DNA of 7,800 bases from Armatimonadota bacterium (GCA_014380985.1 JACMIU010000526.1:1-7800); one strand, 5' to 3'. Positions 1 to 6,949 are shown, numbered from the stretch's first letter. A program made the numbers and translations. Notes: a model not told the origin generated them from the letters alone.

Positions 1-475
1 CACCCGCGATTGGCACATTATTGACGCCACCGGCAAACCGGTCGGGCGCATTTGTGTGGACGCGGCGAAACTTTTGCGCGGTAAGCACAAAGCGATTTTC
101 ACGCAACATATTGACACCGGCGATCATGTGATTATCATCAATGCCGAGCGCGCCATCTATACCGGCAACAACAAAGCCGATGAACCGATTTATCGCCACA
201 CCCTGTATCCGGGCGGTATCCGCTCGATTCCGAAGGGCGAACTCTTAGAAAAGCGCGGTGACTACGCGCTTTACCGTACTATCAAAGGGATGCTACCGCA
301 CAACAAATTGGGCGCGGCTATGCTGAAAAAACTGCGCGTTTACAAGGGCGCGACGCATCCGCACGAAGCGCAAATCAAGGGCATGGAAAACCGCAAGGCG
401 GGCATCGCAGTGTCCACAAAGACAACCGCACCCGCACCTGTCGCTACGGAAGTCGCGGCGGAGGCACAAGGCTAA
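1..475 (+). CDS. rplM: 50S ribosomal protein L13 (5' end cut by the window)
   Basis: L13 is an early-assembling protein of the large ribosomal subunit that binds 23S rRNA. The reading frame is already open at base 2 (first codons read TRDWHIIDATGKPVGR), so only about a dozen N-terminal residues are missing by comparison with E. coli L13; the GTG at 56 is internal and not the start. Family landmarks visible are RDWHIIDATGK, LLRGKHK, HIDTGDHVIIINAE, a YPGGI segment, and KGMLPHNKLGAAMLKKLRVYKG followed by HPHEAQ. After that conserved end the protein continues for about 25 residues rich in Ala, Thr, Pro and Val (ending VATEVAAEAQG), making it longer than the 142-residue E. coli protein. It stops 3 bases before rpsI and is surely cotranscribed with it. 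Identification is from sequence similarity recalled from the family and is very secure. Confidence 0.97.
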   Translation, partial: TRDWHIIDATGKPVGRICVDAAKLLRGKHKAIFTQHIDTGDHVIIINAERAIYTGNNKADEPIYRHTLYPGGIRSIPKGELLEKRGDYALYRTIKGMLPHNKLGAAMLKKLRVYKGATHPHEAQIKGMENRKAGIAVSTKTTAPAPVATEVAAEAQG

Positions 476-478
476 ATT

Positions 479-874
479 ATGGCAGATACCACTCGTTACT
501 ACGGAACCGGCAAGCGCAAGAACGCGATTGCCAAAGTCTGGATTTTCCCCGGCGACGGCACGATTACCGTGAACAACCGCACGGCACAGGAATACTTCCG
601 CCGCGCCACGCTTGAAGCGTTATTGTCGCAACCGTTCCGCGCTACGCAGACAGAAGGTCGCTACGCCGTGATGGTGAAAGCCCTCGGCGGCGGTGTTTCC
701 GGTCAAGCCGGAGCGGTGCGCCACGGCATCAGCAAGGCGTTAATCGAAGCCGACCCGGAACTGCGCCCGGTGCTTCGCCGCAACGGCTTTTTGACCCGCG
801 ACCCGCGTGTCAAGGAATCGAAAAAGTACGGTCGCAAACGCGCCCGGCGCGGGTTCCAGTTCAGCAAACGTTAA
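479..874 (+). CDS. rpsI: 30S ribosomal protein S9
   Basis: S9 is a small-subunit ribosomal protein of the 30S head whose C-terminal tail reaches the P-site tRNA. The 131-residue length matches the family (E. coli 130). Diagnostic stretches are YYGTGKRKNAIAKVW at the N-terminus, ALGGGVSGQAGAVRHGISKAL near residues 63-83, FLTRDPRVKESKKYGRKRARR, and the invariant C-terminal SKR. The ATG at 479 is supported by an AAGG at 468-471 and a GGAGG at 460-464, both inside the end of rplM, so translation is probably coupled to L13. This rplM-rpsI order is the nearly universal bacterial arrangement. A terminator hairpin follows about 30 bases after the stop. Nothing is missing or unusual in the protein. 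Confidence 0.98.
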   Translation: MADTTRYYGTGKRKNAIAKVWIFPGDGTITVNNRTAQEYFRRATLEALLSQPFRATQTEGRYAVMVKALGGGVSGQAGAVRHGISKALIEADPELRPVLRRNGFLTRDPRVKESKKYGRKRARRGFQFSKR

Positions 875-905
875 TTGCTTCGTTTGCGGACAGTATGATT
901 ATCAC

Positions 906-946
906 AACGGGCGAAGCGCGGAAGCGTTTCGCCCGTTTCGGCTTTT
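906..946 (+). terminator. Intrinsic terminator of the rplM-rpsI operon
   Basis: A hairpin lies about 30 bases after the rpsI stop. Arms at 906-919 and 924-937 pair over 14 positions (10 outer Watson-Crick pairs, one G-U, three more G-C pairs) and close on a GGAA loop at 920-923, a GNRA-type tetraloop. Downstream the RNA reads UCGGCUUUU (938-946), so the U tract is interrupted and only moderately strong. Position and stem stability make an intrinsic terminator the best reading. Confidence 0.8.
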
Positions 947-1133
947 CGACCAACAAATATTTTGTGTTCACTCAACAATCGTGCAGTATTTATCGCCATA
1001 ACATTGACCTTAATTGGCTCAAAAGTGGCGATGACACGAGTGACAAAACCTATTGCCTCGGTATCTTTAGTGTTTGCATCTGTGATGCAAGGTAAACCCG
1101 TCCCTATTCTTTTGACTATGCGCGACGCCTCCT
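947..1133. other. Intergenic stretch with no credible gene
   Basis: This AT-richer stretch lies between the ribosomal operon terminator and the terminators of the convergent minus-strand operon. Short open frames cross it, but none has a ribosome binding site or a recognisable product, and two of them run through the terminator hairpin. I see no tRNA and no convincing sigma70 promoter; a TTGACC at 1004-1009 has no -10 box at proper distance. Two small inverted repeats occur: an AT-rich one at 953-965 (ACAAA, TAT, TTTGT) and a better one at 1072-1097, listed separately. Confidence 0.6.
1072..1097. repeat. Short inverted repeat in the intergenic region
   Basis: TTGCATC (1074-1080) and GATGCAA (1084-1090) form a perfect 7-bp inverted repeat around TGT. 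It is framed by GTTT (1072-1075) and AAAC (1094-1097), which are also complementary but with an asymmetric spacer. It has no U tract on either strand, so it is not an obvious terminator. It could be an operator relic or chance; no promoter is seen next to it. Confidence 0.35.
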
Positions 1134-1156
1134 AAAAAACCTCTGCCGTAAAGAGG
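1134..1156 (-). terminator. Second, short minus-strand terminator with U6 tract
   Basis: On the minus strand CCTCT (1156-1152) pairs with AGAGG (1144-1140) around a 7-base loop and is followed at once by six U (1139-1134). The stem is only 5 bp, so it would be weak alone. It follows the large hairpin at 1156-1196 and supplies the clean U tract which that hairpin lacks on this strand, so the two may act together to end the minus-strand operon. Confidence 0.5.
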
Positions 1157-1200
1157 AATATCCAGCAATGCGAACCGTTCGCATTGCTGGATATTCTTTT
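1156..1200. terminator. Bidirectional intrinsic terminator, perfect 19-bp stem
   Basis: Arms at 1156-1174 and 1178-1196 are exact reverse complements over 19 bases with a CCG loop (1175-1177). On the plus strand TTTT follows (1197-1200). On the minus strand the stem begins 13 bases after the stop of the 1737-residue gene and is followed by CUCUUUA. It sits between convergent transcription units and so can protect both, but its main client is probably the long minus-strand operon, given how close it is to that stop codon. Confidence 0.85.
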
Positions 1201-1209
1201 CCCTGACTG

Positions 1210-4200
1210 TCAAACCCTTAGAATCTGCTCCAGAATCGTCGGGTCTTTGATCTCGCCGTCCTTTGCCAGCGTGATGACTTTCGACATCACTTCCGCCGTG
1301 CGCGGGTCGGAATCCACGAACGGCAGGAAGATGCGCCCGCGATGCTGGCTATGCACCGGCACGATGCACAGGTAGCCGCCCGGTTGCCGGTGAACGACCG
1401 CCGAACCGAGATGGACGTTGTATGTCGCTAACTTGCCATCAATAATCGCGTGGCTTTTTTCGAGGCGCACGTTGTCAATTTTCAGCAAGCCCATCATTTC
1501 GCGTAGCAATGCCGCCCGCATCTCGGTCGTGCTTTGCGACGCTTCCGGGTCAACGCCGCCGACGTGTGCGACCGAAACCACAAGGTCTAAATCGCGCATG
1601 GCTTCCGAAAAAACGCGGGGCGGCACGTCGGTTAGTTTCACCGATTGCCATTCGCCTTTTTTCATAAACCGGACTTCTTCCACGGTGGAGCCTTCCACAT
1701 CGGCGGGGCCCATCGTGTAGCCCATGAAGTTGACCGTCACCGTGTAGCCGTCCTCGTGGAAGGTTTTGCGGGGACCCTCGCCGTCATAGTCGTACTCGCC
1801 GCCGCCGACCCAGCCGCGTTTGTTGAACAGTGCAAGTGCCTGTTTCGGGTTCACCTGCTGACCGGCGTACCGGCGCGACTTCACGCCATCGGTGGTCTCC
1901 GAACCGGTGACGACGTACAGTTCGCGGAAGACTTGCTTAAATGGCTGGACGCGCTCGCGCAGGAAGCAGTCCTTTTGCCACGCCGCCCAATTGCCGGTGT
2001 GCAAAAGGTCGTGCGGGTGCGCGATTCGTAGCGCGGTGTCGGCGTGAAGGTCGAACGTTTTGCCCGCGCAATCTTCTAACTTCCCTTCGCCGATGGGATA
2101 ACCCGCAACCTTCTCCATTCCCTCCGCTTCCACAAACACGAGGTTTCGCAAGAGCGGGCGCAGAATCGGATGGTCTAGCAGTTCGCCGAGTTCCTTGCCG
2201 CTAAACTTATCGCCGCGACACATCGCGGTTTCGAGCGACTCGCGCATCCGCGAAACCTGTCGCGTGATTTCGGTTTTGCGCCCCGCAAGCGTCGCAATCT
2301 CCTCGTCCTTTTTCACGGCGGGCGGGATATTGGCGAGTATTCTGCCTTTCTTCTCCACCGTGATTTCCGGCATACCGAGGTCGTTAATCGCAAGCGACAC
2401 CGACACTTCGCCTACGGTGCGCGTCACCGCGCCGTCCTTGAGATCGGCAACGGCGGCGGCTTCCATCGCCCACGTCAGGCGGATAGGGTCGGCGTATCCC
2501 GCCGACCGCGCCAAGTTCTCCATGCCGATTCGTGTGGCAAGTTTTTCCGACTCCTGCCGTTGTGCGCCAAACTGTTTCGACGTTCGCAGAAACTCCGCCA
2601 GCGTCTTGTAGCGCGTCAGCAGGTCGGCTTCGTTTTCGTCCGCGTCCGCGCCGTCGAACGGAATCAAGCCGAGCGAACGAACCGCGTCCTGATTGCGTTT
2701 GTCGGTAATTCGTGCCGTGAGTTCGGCGCGAGAAACGTTGCCAAGAAGCGCGTCGGCGAACAGTTGCGCCCGCTTGTGACCGCCCGCCGAACTCGCGTAT
2801 TTCGCCGCGTCGCTGAGGGTTTTCCACCGATCTGCACCGAGCGTTTCGTGGACGCGGCGGAACCACTGCACATCCACCGCGCCTTCGGTCAGATCTTCTG
2901 CGGAAAGCGGCGTTTTGTCGGCGACTTCGGTCGTCCACGTTTCCTTCATTTCGGCGTCCGCGCTCCAGTCGTTGCCCTTGGTATGCGCGTGGAACCACCA
3001 AACCCCGTCGGTCAAGCCCTCGTAGCCGAGGGTGTGCGCGACGTGCTTTGCCCACTGCGGCGCGTAGACGGCGATTTCCACCAGCCGTTTTTCCGGCACT
3101 TTGGCTTCCCGTGCCGCGTCCACGAACGCCTCGAACGTGTCAGACTCCGTAGGGAACGTGGCTTTAATGATTTTGCTGAACACGTTCGGTCTATTCGATT
3201 CGCCGTAGTACGAGTAGCCGCGAGCGAAAACGTCCTTGCCGAGCGCGGCGACGGTTTTCAGTAGCACGTCCTGCCCGCCGGTGTAGCGAAGGGCGAGGGC
3301 GGGACGGGACGCGGCGGTTTCCGTGTCGCCTCGCCGCAGTTCGACCTCAAGGACGCGGCGACGCACGGCGTCTACTATCGGCGCGAGTTCGTGCGTGGTG
3401 TCGAAAAGCGGCGTTTTGCGCCCGGATAACTGCTCCAGATACAGATAACGCGGCTCGTAGTAGTATTCGTCTTTTTTGCGCGGCGGCGGCACGGGAAGCA
3501 AGGCGCGGTACATATCCTGTTCGCCGATCATGCCGAGTTTGAACCCGGCGGCTAACTGTGCGACTGTCGCGTTCTGCTGAGCCGGCAGGTTGTCCGGTTT
3601 TTCCAACCAGAAAACACAGCGCAACAGACGGCGTGTCATCGCTTCGTTCCAAACGTCGGGATGCCCGGCGTAGGAGAGTTGCGCCGCGCCAAACCAGACG
3701 GTGTAGCGGGTGTCATTGCGCCAGTCTTTCTCGGTTTTTTCGGGCTTGTAGTTCGCCAGCACCGACAGCGTAGCTTCAGTCGCCCGCAGGTTGTATTCGG
3801 CGAGTGTGGCAACGTCGGCGGGTTGGTAGCGCACGAGCCATGCGAAGAAGCCGTTCACCGCATAGGGATGGTCATCGTTTTCCTTCTTTTTCGGCTCGCG
3901 CTTCGCGTGAACCTCGCCGAACTGCTTGTGAATCCAATCCGGCTTGTTCGGCAGGTGCGTAAAAGCGTGAAGGAAGCCGGGTTCGGTAGCGAGGCGTTGG
4001 GCGCGAACGAGTTCCAAACCGTCGGCGTCGCGCAAATCGTCGCCGCGGCTATCCCACCACTGCGTAACAATTTCGCGGAGCGGCATTCGCTCCAAGTCCG
4101 CTTCCGCCGGTTGCTTGTAGTCGGGCGACGGGAACTGCCACCGGGCGTTACCCAGCAAAACCTCTTCCTCGTCATCGTCGAAGGATTTGCCCACAATCGG

Positions 4201-6423
4201 CGTCTCCTTGTACTTCTCGACCAGTGCGGCGACGGCTTGCACGATTCGCAGCGCGGTCATGTTGCACAGCACCGGGATTTCCGTCCGAATAACCGGTGCA
4301 TCGAAGCGGGTCAGTTTGGTCGTGTCGAGCAAGCCAAGCGCATTGTCCAAAGTCGCCTTTTCGTGTGTTTCGGACAAAAGCGGTTCGGTCATGGCGCGTT
4401 CGGCGGCGGTGATCTTGTCGGCACGGGCTTCCACAAACCCGGTCACAATGGCTTTGGCGCGAACCGGCTGACGCTTCTTTTCCACCATCTGCGTCAAAAG
4501 GTCAAGACCGGCGACGCGCTGGTTGGCGTCCTTCGCGCCCGTAAGGCGTTCGCCCGACGCTAACGCTTCGTTGTCGCCGCGCTTCAGCAAAAGGGTAAGC
4601 GACGCCTTGCGAAGGTCGGCGGCTTTTCGCGTCAGCAATGCCTCGATACGCTCGGCTTCCGGCTCCGTGATGTCGAACTTATTCACGGCTTTGAGTGCCG
4701 AATCGCGCACATACGATTGCGTATCGGCGAAAAGATCAAAGAGCAGTTCGCGCATTTCGGGCGTTTTGTCTTTGCGCTTCGCAATCGTGTCGGCGATGCT
4801 GGACCGACCGTAGGAACTCATCATCTTGACGAACGGGAACAACCGTTCAATCGGACGCTTACCGAGTAGCCCCGGCAACCGGTCGGCTAAATCTTCAGCG
4901 TGTGCGGTAATCTTGTCCCATTCCCAAATCACGGGTTCGAGCTCTTGGGCGCGAACCGGGAAGCGCGAGATGTTACGCTCGATACGCTCGAAGCGGTCAT
5001 CGTTTGACGGCTTCGCGGGCTTCTCCGTCTCTGCCGTTTCCTCCGCGTCGCTACCGTCGCCCTTGATGGCGGCGACAAGCCCGCCGACCGCGTTTTGTAT
5101 ACCGTGCAGGAACGACGCTACCTTGTTGCCCTCATTGGTCGCGGTTTCAATAGCGGATACGAGGCTTGCAGTCTGACCTTCCAAAACGTCACCGAGAATA
5201 TCCATGCCGTTCGGATCGATCTTTTCGTACCAGTTGGCGTTGTTATACGCTTTGGCGGCGATTCGTAAATCGGGGTCGTCGAATGCGGCGACGATGAACG
5301 GTGCGGTTTCTTTCAGACGCAGTTCGATAAGAAGATGAAGCGCGGCGTACCGGCGTTGTACGTTGTCGTCCTTCAGGAGCGGCAGAGCGGCACGAAGTGC
5401 GGCTTGCGCGTCGTCGAACGCCATTGCCCACAGCGCGAGGTACACGGTTTGCCCGTCTGTGGTTTCGGCTAACACCGCGTCACGCCCGGTGGGGTCAGCG
5501 AGGAACGTTTCCACGGTTTCCGTGGCGGCGTTCGCGGCTTTCACCGACAGTTTCTCATACGCCACCCAGTTCATCCCGAACCATGTATCGGCGGCGCGAA
5601 CCGTGGCGGAGAAGCGGAACAGGTCGTTTTCGCGGATAACCTTCAGCATCCGGCGAAACGCTTGCGGGTGCGATTCGTCCACGACTTCTAAGACCGATTG
5701 GCGCAGTCCTTCCTGACGTTGTGCCGCCAGCAAGAGTTTCTCGATCCACTCCCAACCGTCCTCACGGGACGCGGACAGCAAGCCCCGCGTGACGTGTCGC
5801 CCCATCGCGCCGATTTCATGATCGCCCTTCCCGGATTCAATCAGGGTTTGGAAAACCGCGTCGCCGAGGTCGCCGCCCATGTCAATGGCGAACGCGAACA
5901 GTTTGCCCATCTGGTCGGCTTGGTACGCGCCCATGTAGGGAATCCACGCCGCGAACCAGTCCAGCGACATCTCCTGATACTCGTTAAAATTGCTGATAAG
6001 TGTGTCGAAAATGTTGCGCCGTTCCTGCCGCGATTCGTCGGTATCCGCGCCGCGATCCATGCGGAACGGTCGCCGGTTGGAGTAGCCTTGATACAGCGTT
6101 TTGCCGTCCGGCTTCCACCACGCGGCAAGCACCGGCGCGAGGCGCGGAAAGAATGCCGCGAAAAAGGTTTGCAGTTCGGCGAGAGAGAGAGCGTCCAACT
6201 TTTTATAGGCGGCTTCATGCGCTTTGTCTTGCGCCTGATAGTCTTTGCTGTTGTAACTGCCCTCCTTGATGAACGGTGTGCCGTCGCCTTTCAGTCCGAG
6301 AAGCGCGAGAGCGTGTTCGCGCACCGCGCCGGGAAGCGTGGCGATACGCGCCTTTTGCACGTCTCGGGGTTTGTCTACCGAAAACTCTTTCAGCCGTTCT
6401 TCGGCGATTTTGGGGTTTAACAT
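1210..6423 (-). CDS. Giant DUF4132 (MolR/YehI-type) protein, 1737 residues
   Basis: The biochemical function is unknown. The C-terminal ~350 residues carry what I recognise as DUF4132 and its tail: HPHDLL at 1469-1474, QPFKQVFRELY at 1493-1503, a YAG...RGW segment at 1519-1538, VFSEAMRDLDLVVSVAHVGG at 1604-1623, YLCIVPV at 1684-1690, FLPFVDSDP at 1699-1707, and SKVITLAKDGEIKDPTI at 1714-1730. The N-terminal two thirds are mostly helical, with HEAT-like stretches near 335-395 and 525-660, and may match DUF5724, which I associate with long DUF4132 proteins (from memory, not checked). An acidic Glu/Lys/Pro-rich linker lies near 455-476. There is no signal peptide, membrane segment, WGR motif or Walker motif, so it is presumably cytosolic. 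It has only six cysteines. The start at 6423 is fixed by GGGAGG 7 bases upstream. It follows the 160-residue gene with a 3-base gap, and a terminator lies just after the stop. E. coli YehI/MolR (about 1200 residues) was linked to molybdate metabolism, but that does not transfer here. Confidence 0.9.
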   Translation of the reverse strand: MLNPKIAEERLKEFSVDKPRDVQKARIATLPGAVREHALALLGLKGDGTPFIKEGSYNSKDYQAQDKAHEAAYKKLDALSLAELQTFFAAFFPRLAPVLAAWWKPDGKTLYQGYSNRRPFRMDRGADTDESRQERRNIFDTLISNFNEYQEMSLDWFAAWIPYMGAYQADQMGKLFAFAIDMGGDLGDAVFQTLIESGKGDHEIGAMGRHVTRGLLSASREDGWEWIEKLLLAAQRQEGLRQSVLEVVDESHPQAFRRMLKVIRENDLFRFSATVRAADTWFGMNWVAYEKLSVKAANAATETVETFLADPTGRDAVLAETTDGQTVYLALWAMAFDDAQAALRAALPLLKDDNVQRRYAALHLLIELRLKETAPFIVAAFDDPDLRIAAKAYNNANWYEKIDPNGMDILGDVLEGQTASLVSAIETATNEGNKVASFLHGIQNAVGGLVAAIKGDGSDAEETAETEKPAKPSNDDRFERIERNISRFPVRAQELEPVIWEWDKITAHAEDLADRLPGLLGKRPIERLFPFVKMMSSYGRSSIADTIAKRKDKTPEMRELLFDLFADTQSYVRDSALKAVNKFDITEPEAERIEALLTRKAADLRKASLTLLLKRGDNEALASGERLTGAKDANQRVAGLDLLTQMVEKKRQPVRAKAIVTGFVEARADKITAAERAMTEPLLSETHEKATLDNALGLLDTTKLTRFDAPVIRTEIPVLCNMTALRIVQAVAALVEKYKETPIVGKSFDDDEEEVLLGNARWQFPSPDYKQPAEADLERMPLREIVTQWWDSRGDDLRDADGLELVRAQRLATEPGFLHAFTHLPNKPDWIHKQFGEVHAKREPKKKENDDHPYAVNGFFAWLVRYQPADVATLAEYNLRATEATLSVLANYKPEKTEKDWRNDTRYTVWFGAAQLSYAGHPDVWNEAMTRRLLRCVFWLEKPDNLPAQQNATVAQLAAGFKLGMIGEQDMYRALLPVPPPRKKDEYYYEPRYLYLEQLSGRKTPLFDTTHELAPIVDAVRRRVLEVELRRGDTETAASRPALALRYTGGQDVLLKTVAALGKDVFARGYSYYGESNRPNVFSKIIKATFPTESDTFEAFVDAAREAKVPEKRLVEIAVYAPQWAKHVAHTLGYEGLTDGVWWFHAHTKGNDWSADAEMKETWTTEVADKTPLSAEDLTEGAVDVQWFRRVHETLGADRWKTLSDAAKYASSAGGHKRAQLFADALLGNVSRAELTARITDKRNQDAVRSLGLIPFDGADADENEADLLTRYKTLAEFLRTSKQFGAQRQESEKLATRIGMENLARSAGYADPIRLTWAMEAAAVADLKDGAVTRTVGEVSVSLAINDLGMPEITVEKKGRILANIPPAVKKDEEIATLAGRKTEITRQVSRMRESLETAMCRGDKFSGKELGELLDHPILRPLLRNLVFVEAEGMEKVAGYPIGEGKLEDCAGKTFDLHADTALRIAHPHDLLHTGNWAAWQKDCFLRERVQPFKQVFRELYVVTGSETTDGVKSRRYAGQQVNPKQALALFNKRGWVGGGEYDYDGEGPRKTFHEDGYTVTVNFMGYTMGPADVEGSTVEEVRFMKKGEWQSVKLTDVPPRVFSEAMRDLDLVVSVAHVGGVDPEASQSTTEMRAALLREMMGLLKIDNVRLEKSHAIIDGKLATYNVHLGSAVVHRQPGGYLCIVPVHSQHRGRIFLPFVDSDPRTAEVMSKVITLAKDGEIKDPTILEQILRV

Positions 6424-6426
6424 TGG

Positions 6427-6909
6427 TTATCCTCCCGCCAGCGCGACAAGGCGCAGGAACGTCACACGGGTTTCGCTCGACACCGCGAAAGCATCGTCAA
6501 GGTTCGCCTTCTGGTCGTCGTTCACCAGCACGTAATACAAGCCGTCGGTGAACGCTTGCAGGGCGACCTGCACCGATTCATCGGCGTCTACCGGCTGTAC
6601 TTCGTCCGGTCGTCCGCCCGAATCAATCTTGCCCTTAGCCGCACCCTCGGCGATTTGCGCCGGGGACAGCGTTTGCAAAACGGTCCGCGCTTCCTGCCGC
6701 GTTTGGAACGCGGCGACTTCCGAGCGCACCACGGTTTCCAACAGTTCGCGCACGGTGATGGTCGCGCCGTTTTTCCACGCATCGGGAAGCGGCATCTGGA
6801 AGTTCGGGAACAGGGCTTTCGCGCCGCGTCCGAACCGCTTGCCTTCAATGGTGAAGGTGGTTGTGTTGTCGCCGGTTTGCGCGGCGATGTTGTCAAGAAT
6901 GTTGCTCAT
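6427..6909 (-). CDS. 160-residue partner of the DUF4132 protein, candidate ubiquitin-like beta-grasp protein ending in Gly-Gly
   Basis: No named function is known to me; it resembles small proteins I recall beside DUF4132 genes (not checked). My structural reading is as follows. Strand 1 is TTTFTIEGKRF (residues 16-26) and strand 2 FQMPLPDAW (37-45). ATITVRELLETVVRSEV (49-65) then leads into the main helix. A polar, helical insertion spans about 66-115 (QTRQEARTVLQTLSPAQIAEG and a Gly/Asp-rich turn). A strand GLYYVLVNDD (123-132), a turn LDDAF, and a final strand RVTFLRLVALAGG (148-160) end the protein. Order, the D-x-L-type turn and the terminal Gly-Gly parallel ubiquitin, whose last strand ends LVLRLRGG. 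The ATG at 6909 has GGAGG at 6924-6920, 10 bases upstream. It is the first gene of the operon and is translationally coupled to the 1737-residue gene. No E1-like, E2-like or JAB deubiquitinase gene is seen in the window. The coding call is certain; the fold assignment is inference. Confidence 0.88.
   Translation of the reverse strand: MSNILDNIAAQTGDNTTTFTIEGKRFGRGAKALFPNFQMPLPDAWKNGATITVRELLETVVRSEVAAFQTRQEARTVLQTLSPAQIAEGAAKGKIDSGGRPDEVQPVDADESVQVALQAFTDGLYYVLVNDDQKANLDDAFAVSSETRVTFLRLVALAGG
6431..6436 (-). promoter_or_regulatory. Shine-Dalgarno of the DUF4132 gene, inside the upstream gene
   Basis: GGGAGG on the minus strand lies 7 bases before the ATG at 6423 and inside the final Ala-Gly-Gly codons (GCG GGA GGA) of the 160-residue gene. 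This arrangement fixes the start of the large gene and implies translational coupling. It also means the two C-terminal glycines are encoded by the ribosome binding site. Confidence 0.85.
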
Positions 6910-6949
6910 AGAAAAGTTTCCTCCGTGAATGGTACTACCCTCTATTATG
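6910..6949 (-). promoter_or_regulatory. Candidate promoter and leader of the minus-strand operon
   Basis: On the minus strand CATAAT (6949-6944) matches five of six bases of a sigma70 -10 box. The region about 16 bases upstream (around TTTGTT) is a poor -35. Predicted transcription starts near 6937, giving a leader of about 28 bases that contains the GGAGG at 6924-6920. The -10 call is moderate and the -35 call weak. Confidence 0.4.

Noticed and set aside
56..58. GTG at 56 as the start of L13
   Set aside because: The frame is open upstream to the window edge and encodes conserved L13 residues (RDWHIIDATGKPVGR), so the true start lies outside.
807..1095. Two short plus-strand frames overlapping the end of rpsI and the following spacer
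   Set aside because: Both cross the terminator hairpin at 906-946, lack ribosome binding sites and show no recognisable protein sequence.
2384..3055. A 223-residue Arg-rich frame on the minus strand within the DUF4132 gene
   Set aside because: It is a frame-shifted reading of the same strand as the large gene. The Arg-rich composition reflects GC-rich codons read out of frame.
3013..3057. A WGR-like or other DNA-binding domain in the DUF4132 protein, as expected from some MolR relatives
   Set aside because: No Trp-Gly-Arg motif in the right context was found anywhere in the 1737 residues. RGWVGG near residue 1536 belongs to the DUF4132 region itself.
3661..4563. A 300-residue open frame on the plus strand opposite the DUF4132 gene
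   Set aside because: It lies wholly antisense to a clearly real gene with recognisable protein motifs, has no good ribosome binding site and no family resemblance. Codon bias of the minus-strand gene keeps antisense frames open here.
5507..5526. Inverted repeat CCACGG-TTT-CCGTGG inside the DUF4132 gene
   Set aside because: It encodes ordinary codons for a Thr/Val/Glu stretch, lies mid-gene without a U tract, and looks like chance in GC-rich coding DNA.
5698..6420. A 240-residue open frame on the plus strand opposite the start of the DUF4132 gene
   Set aside because: It has the same antisense-shadow character. Its composition (rich in Arg, Val, Phe) is that expected from reading the complement, and it has no plausible promoter or start signal.
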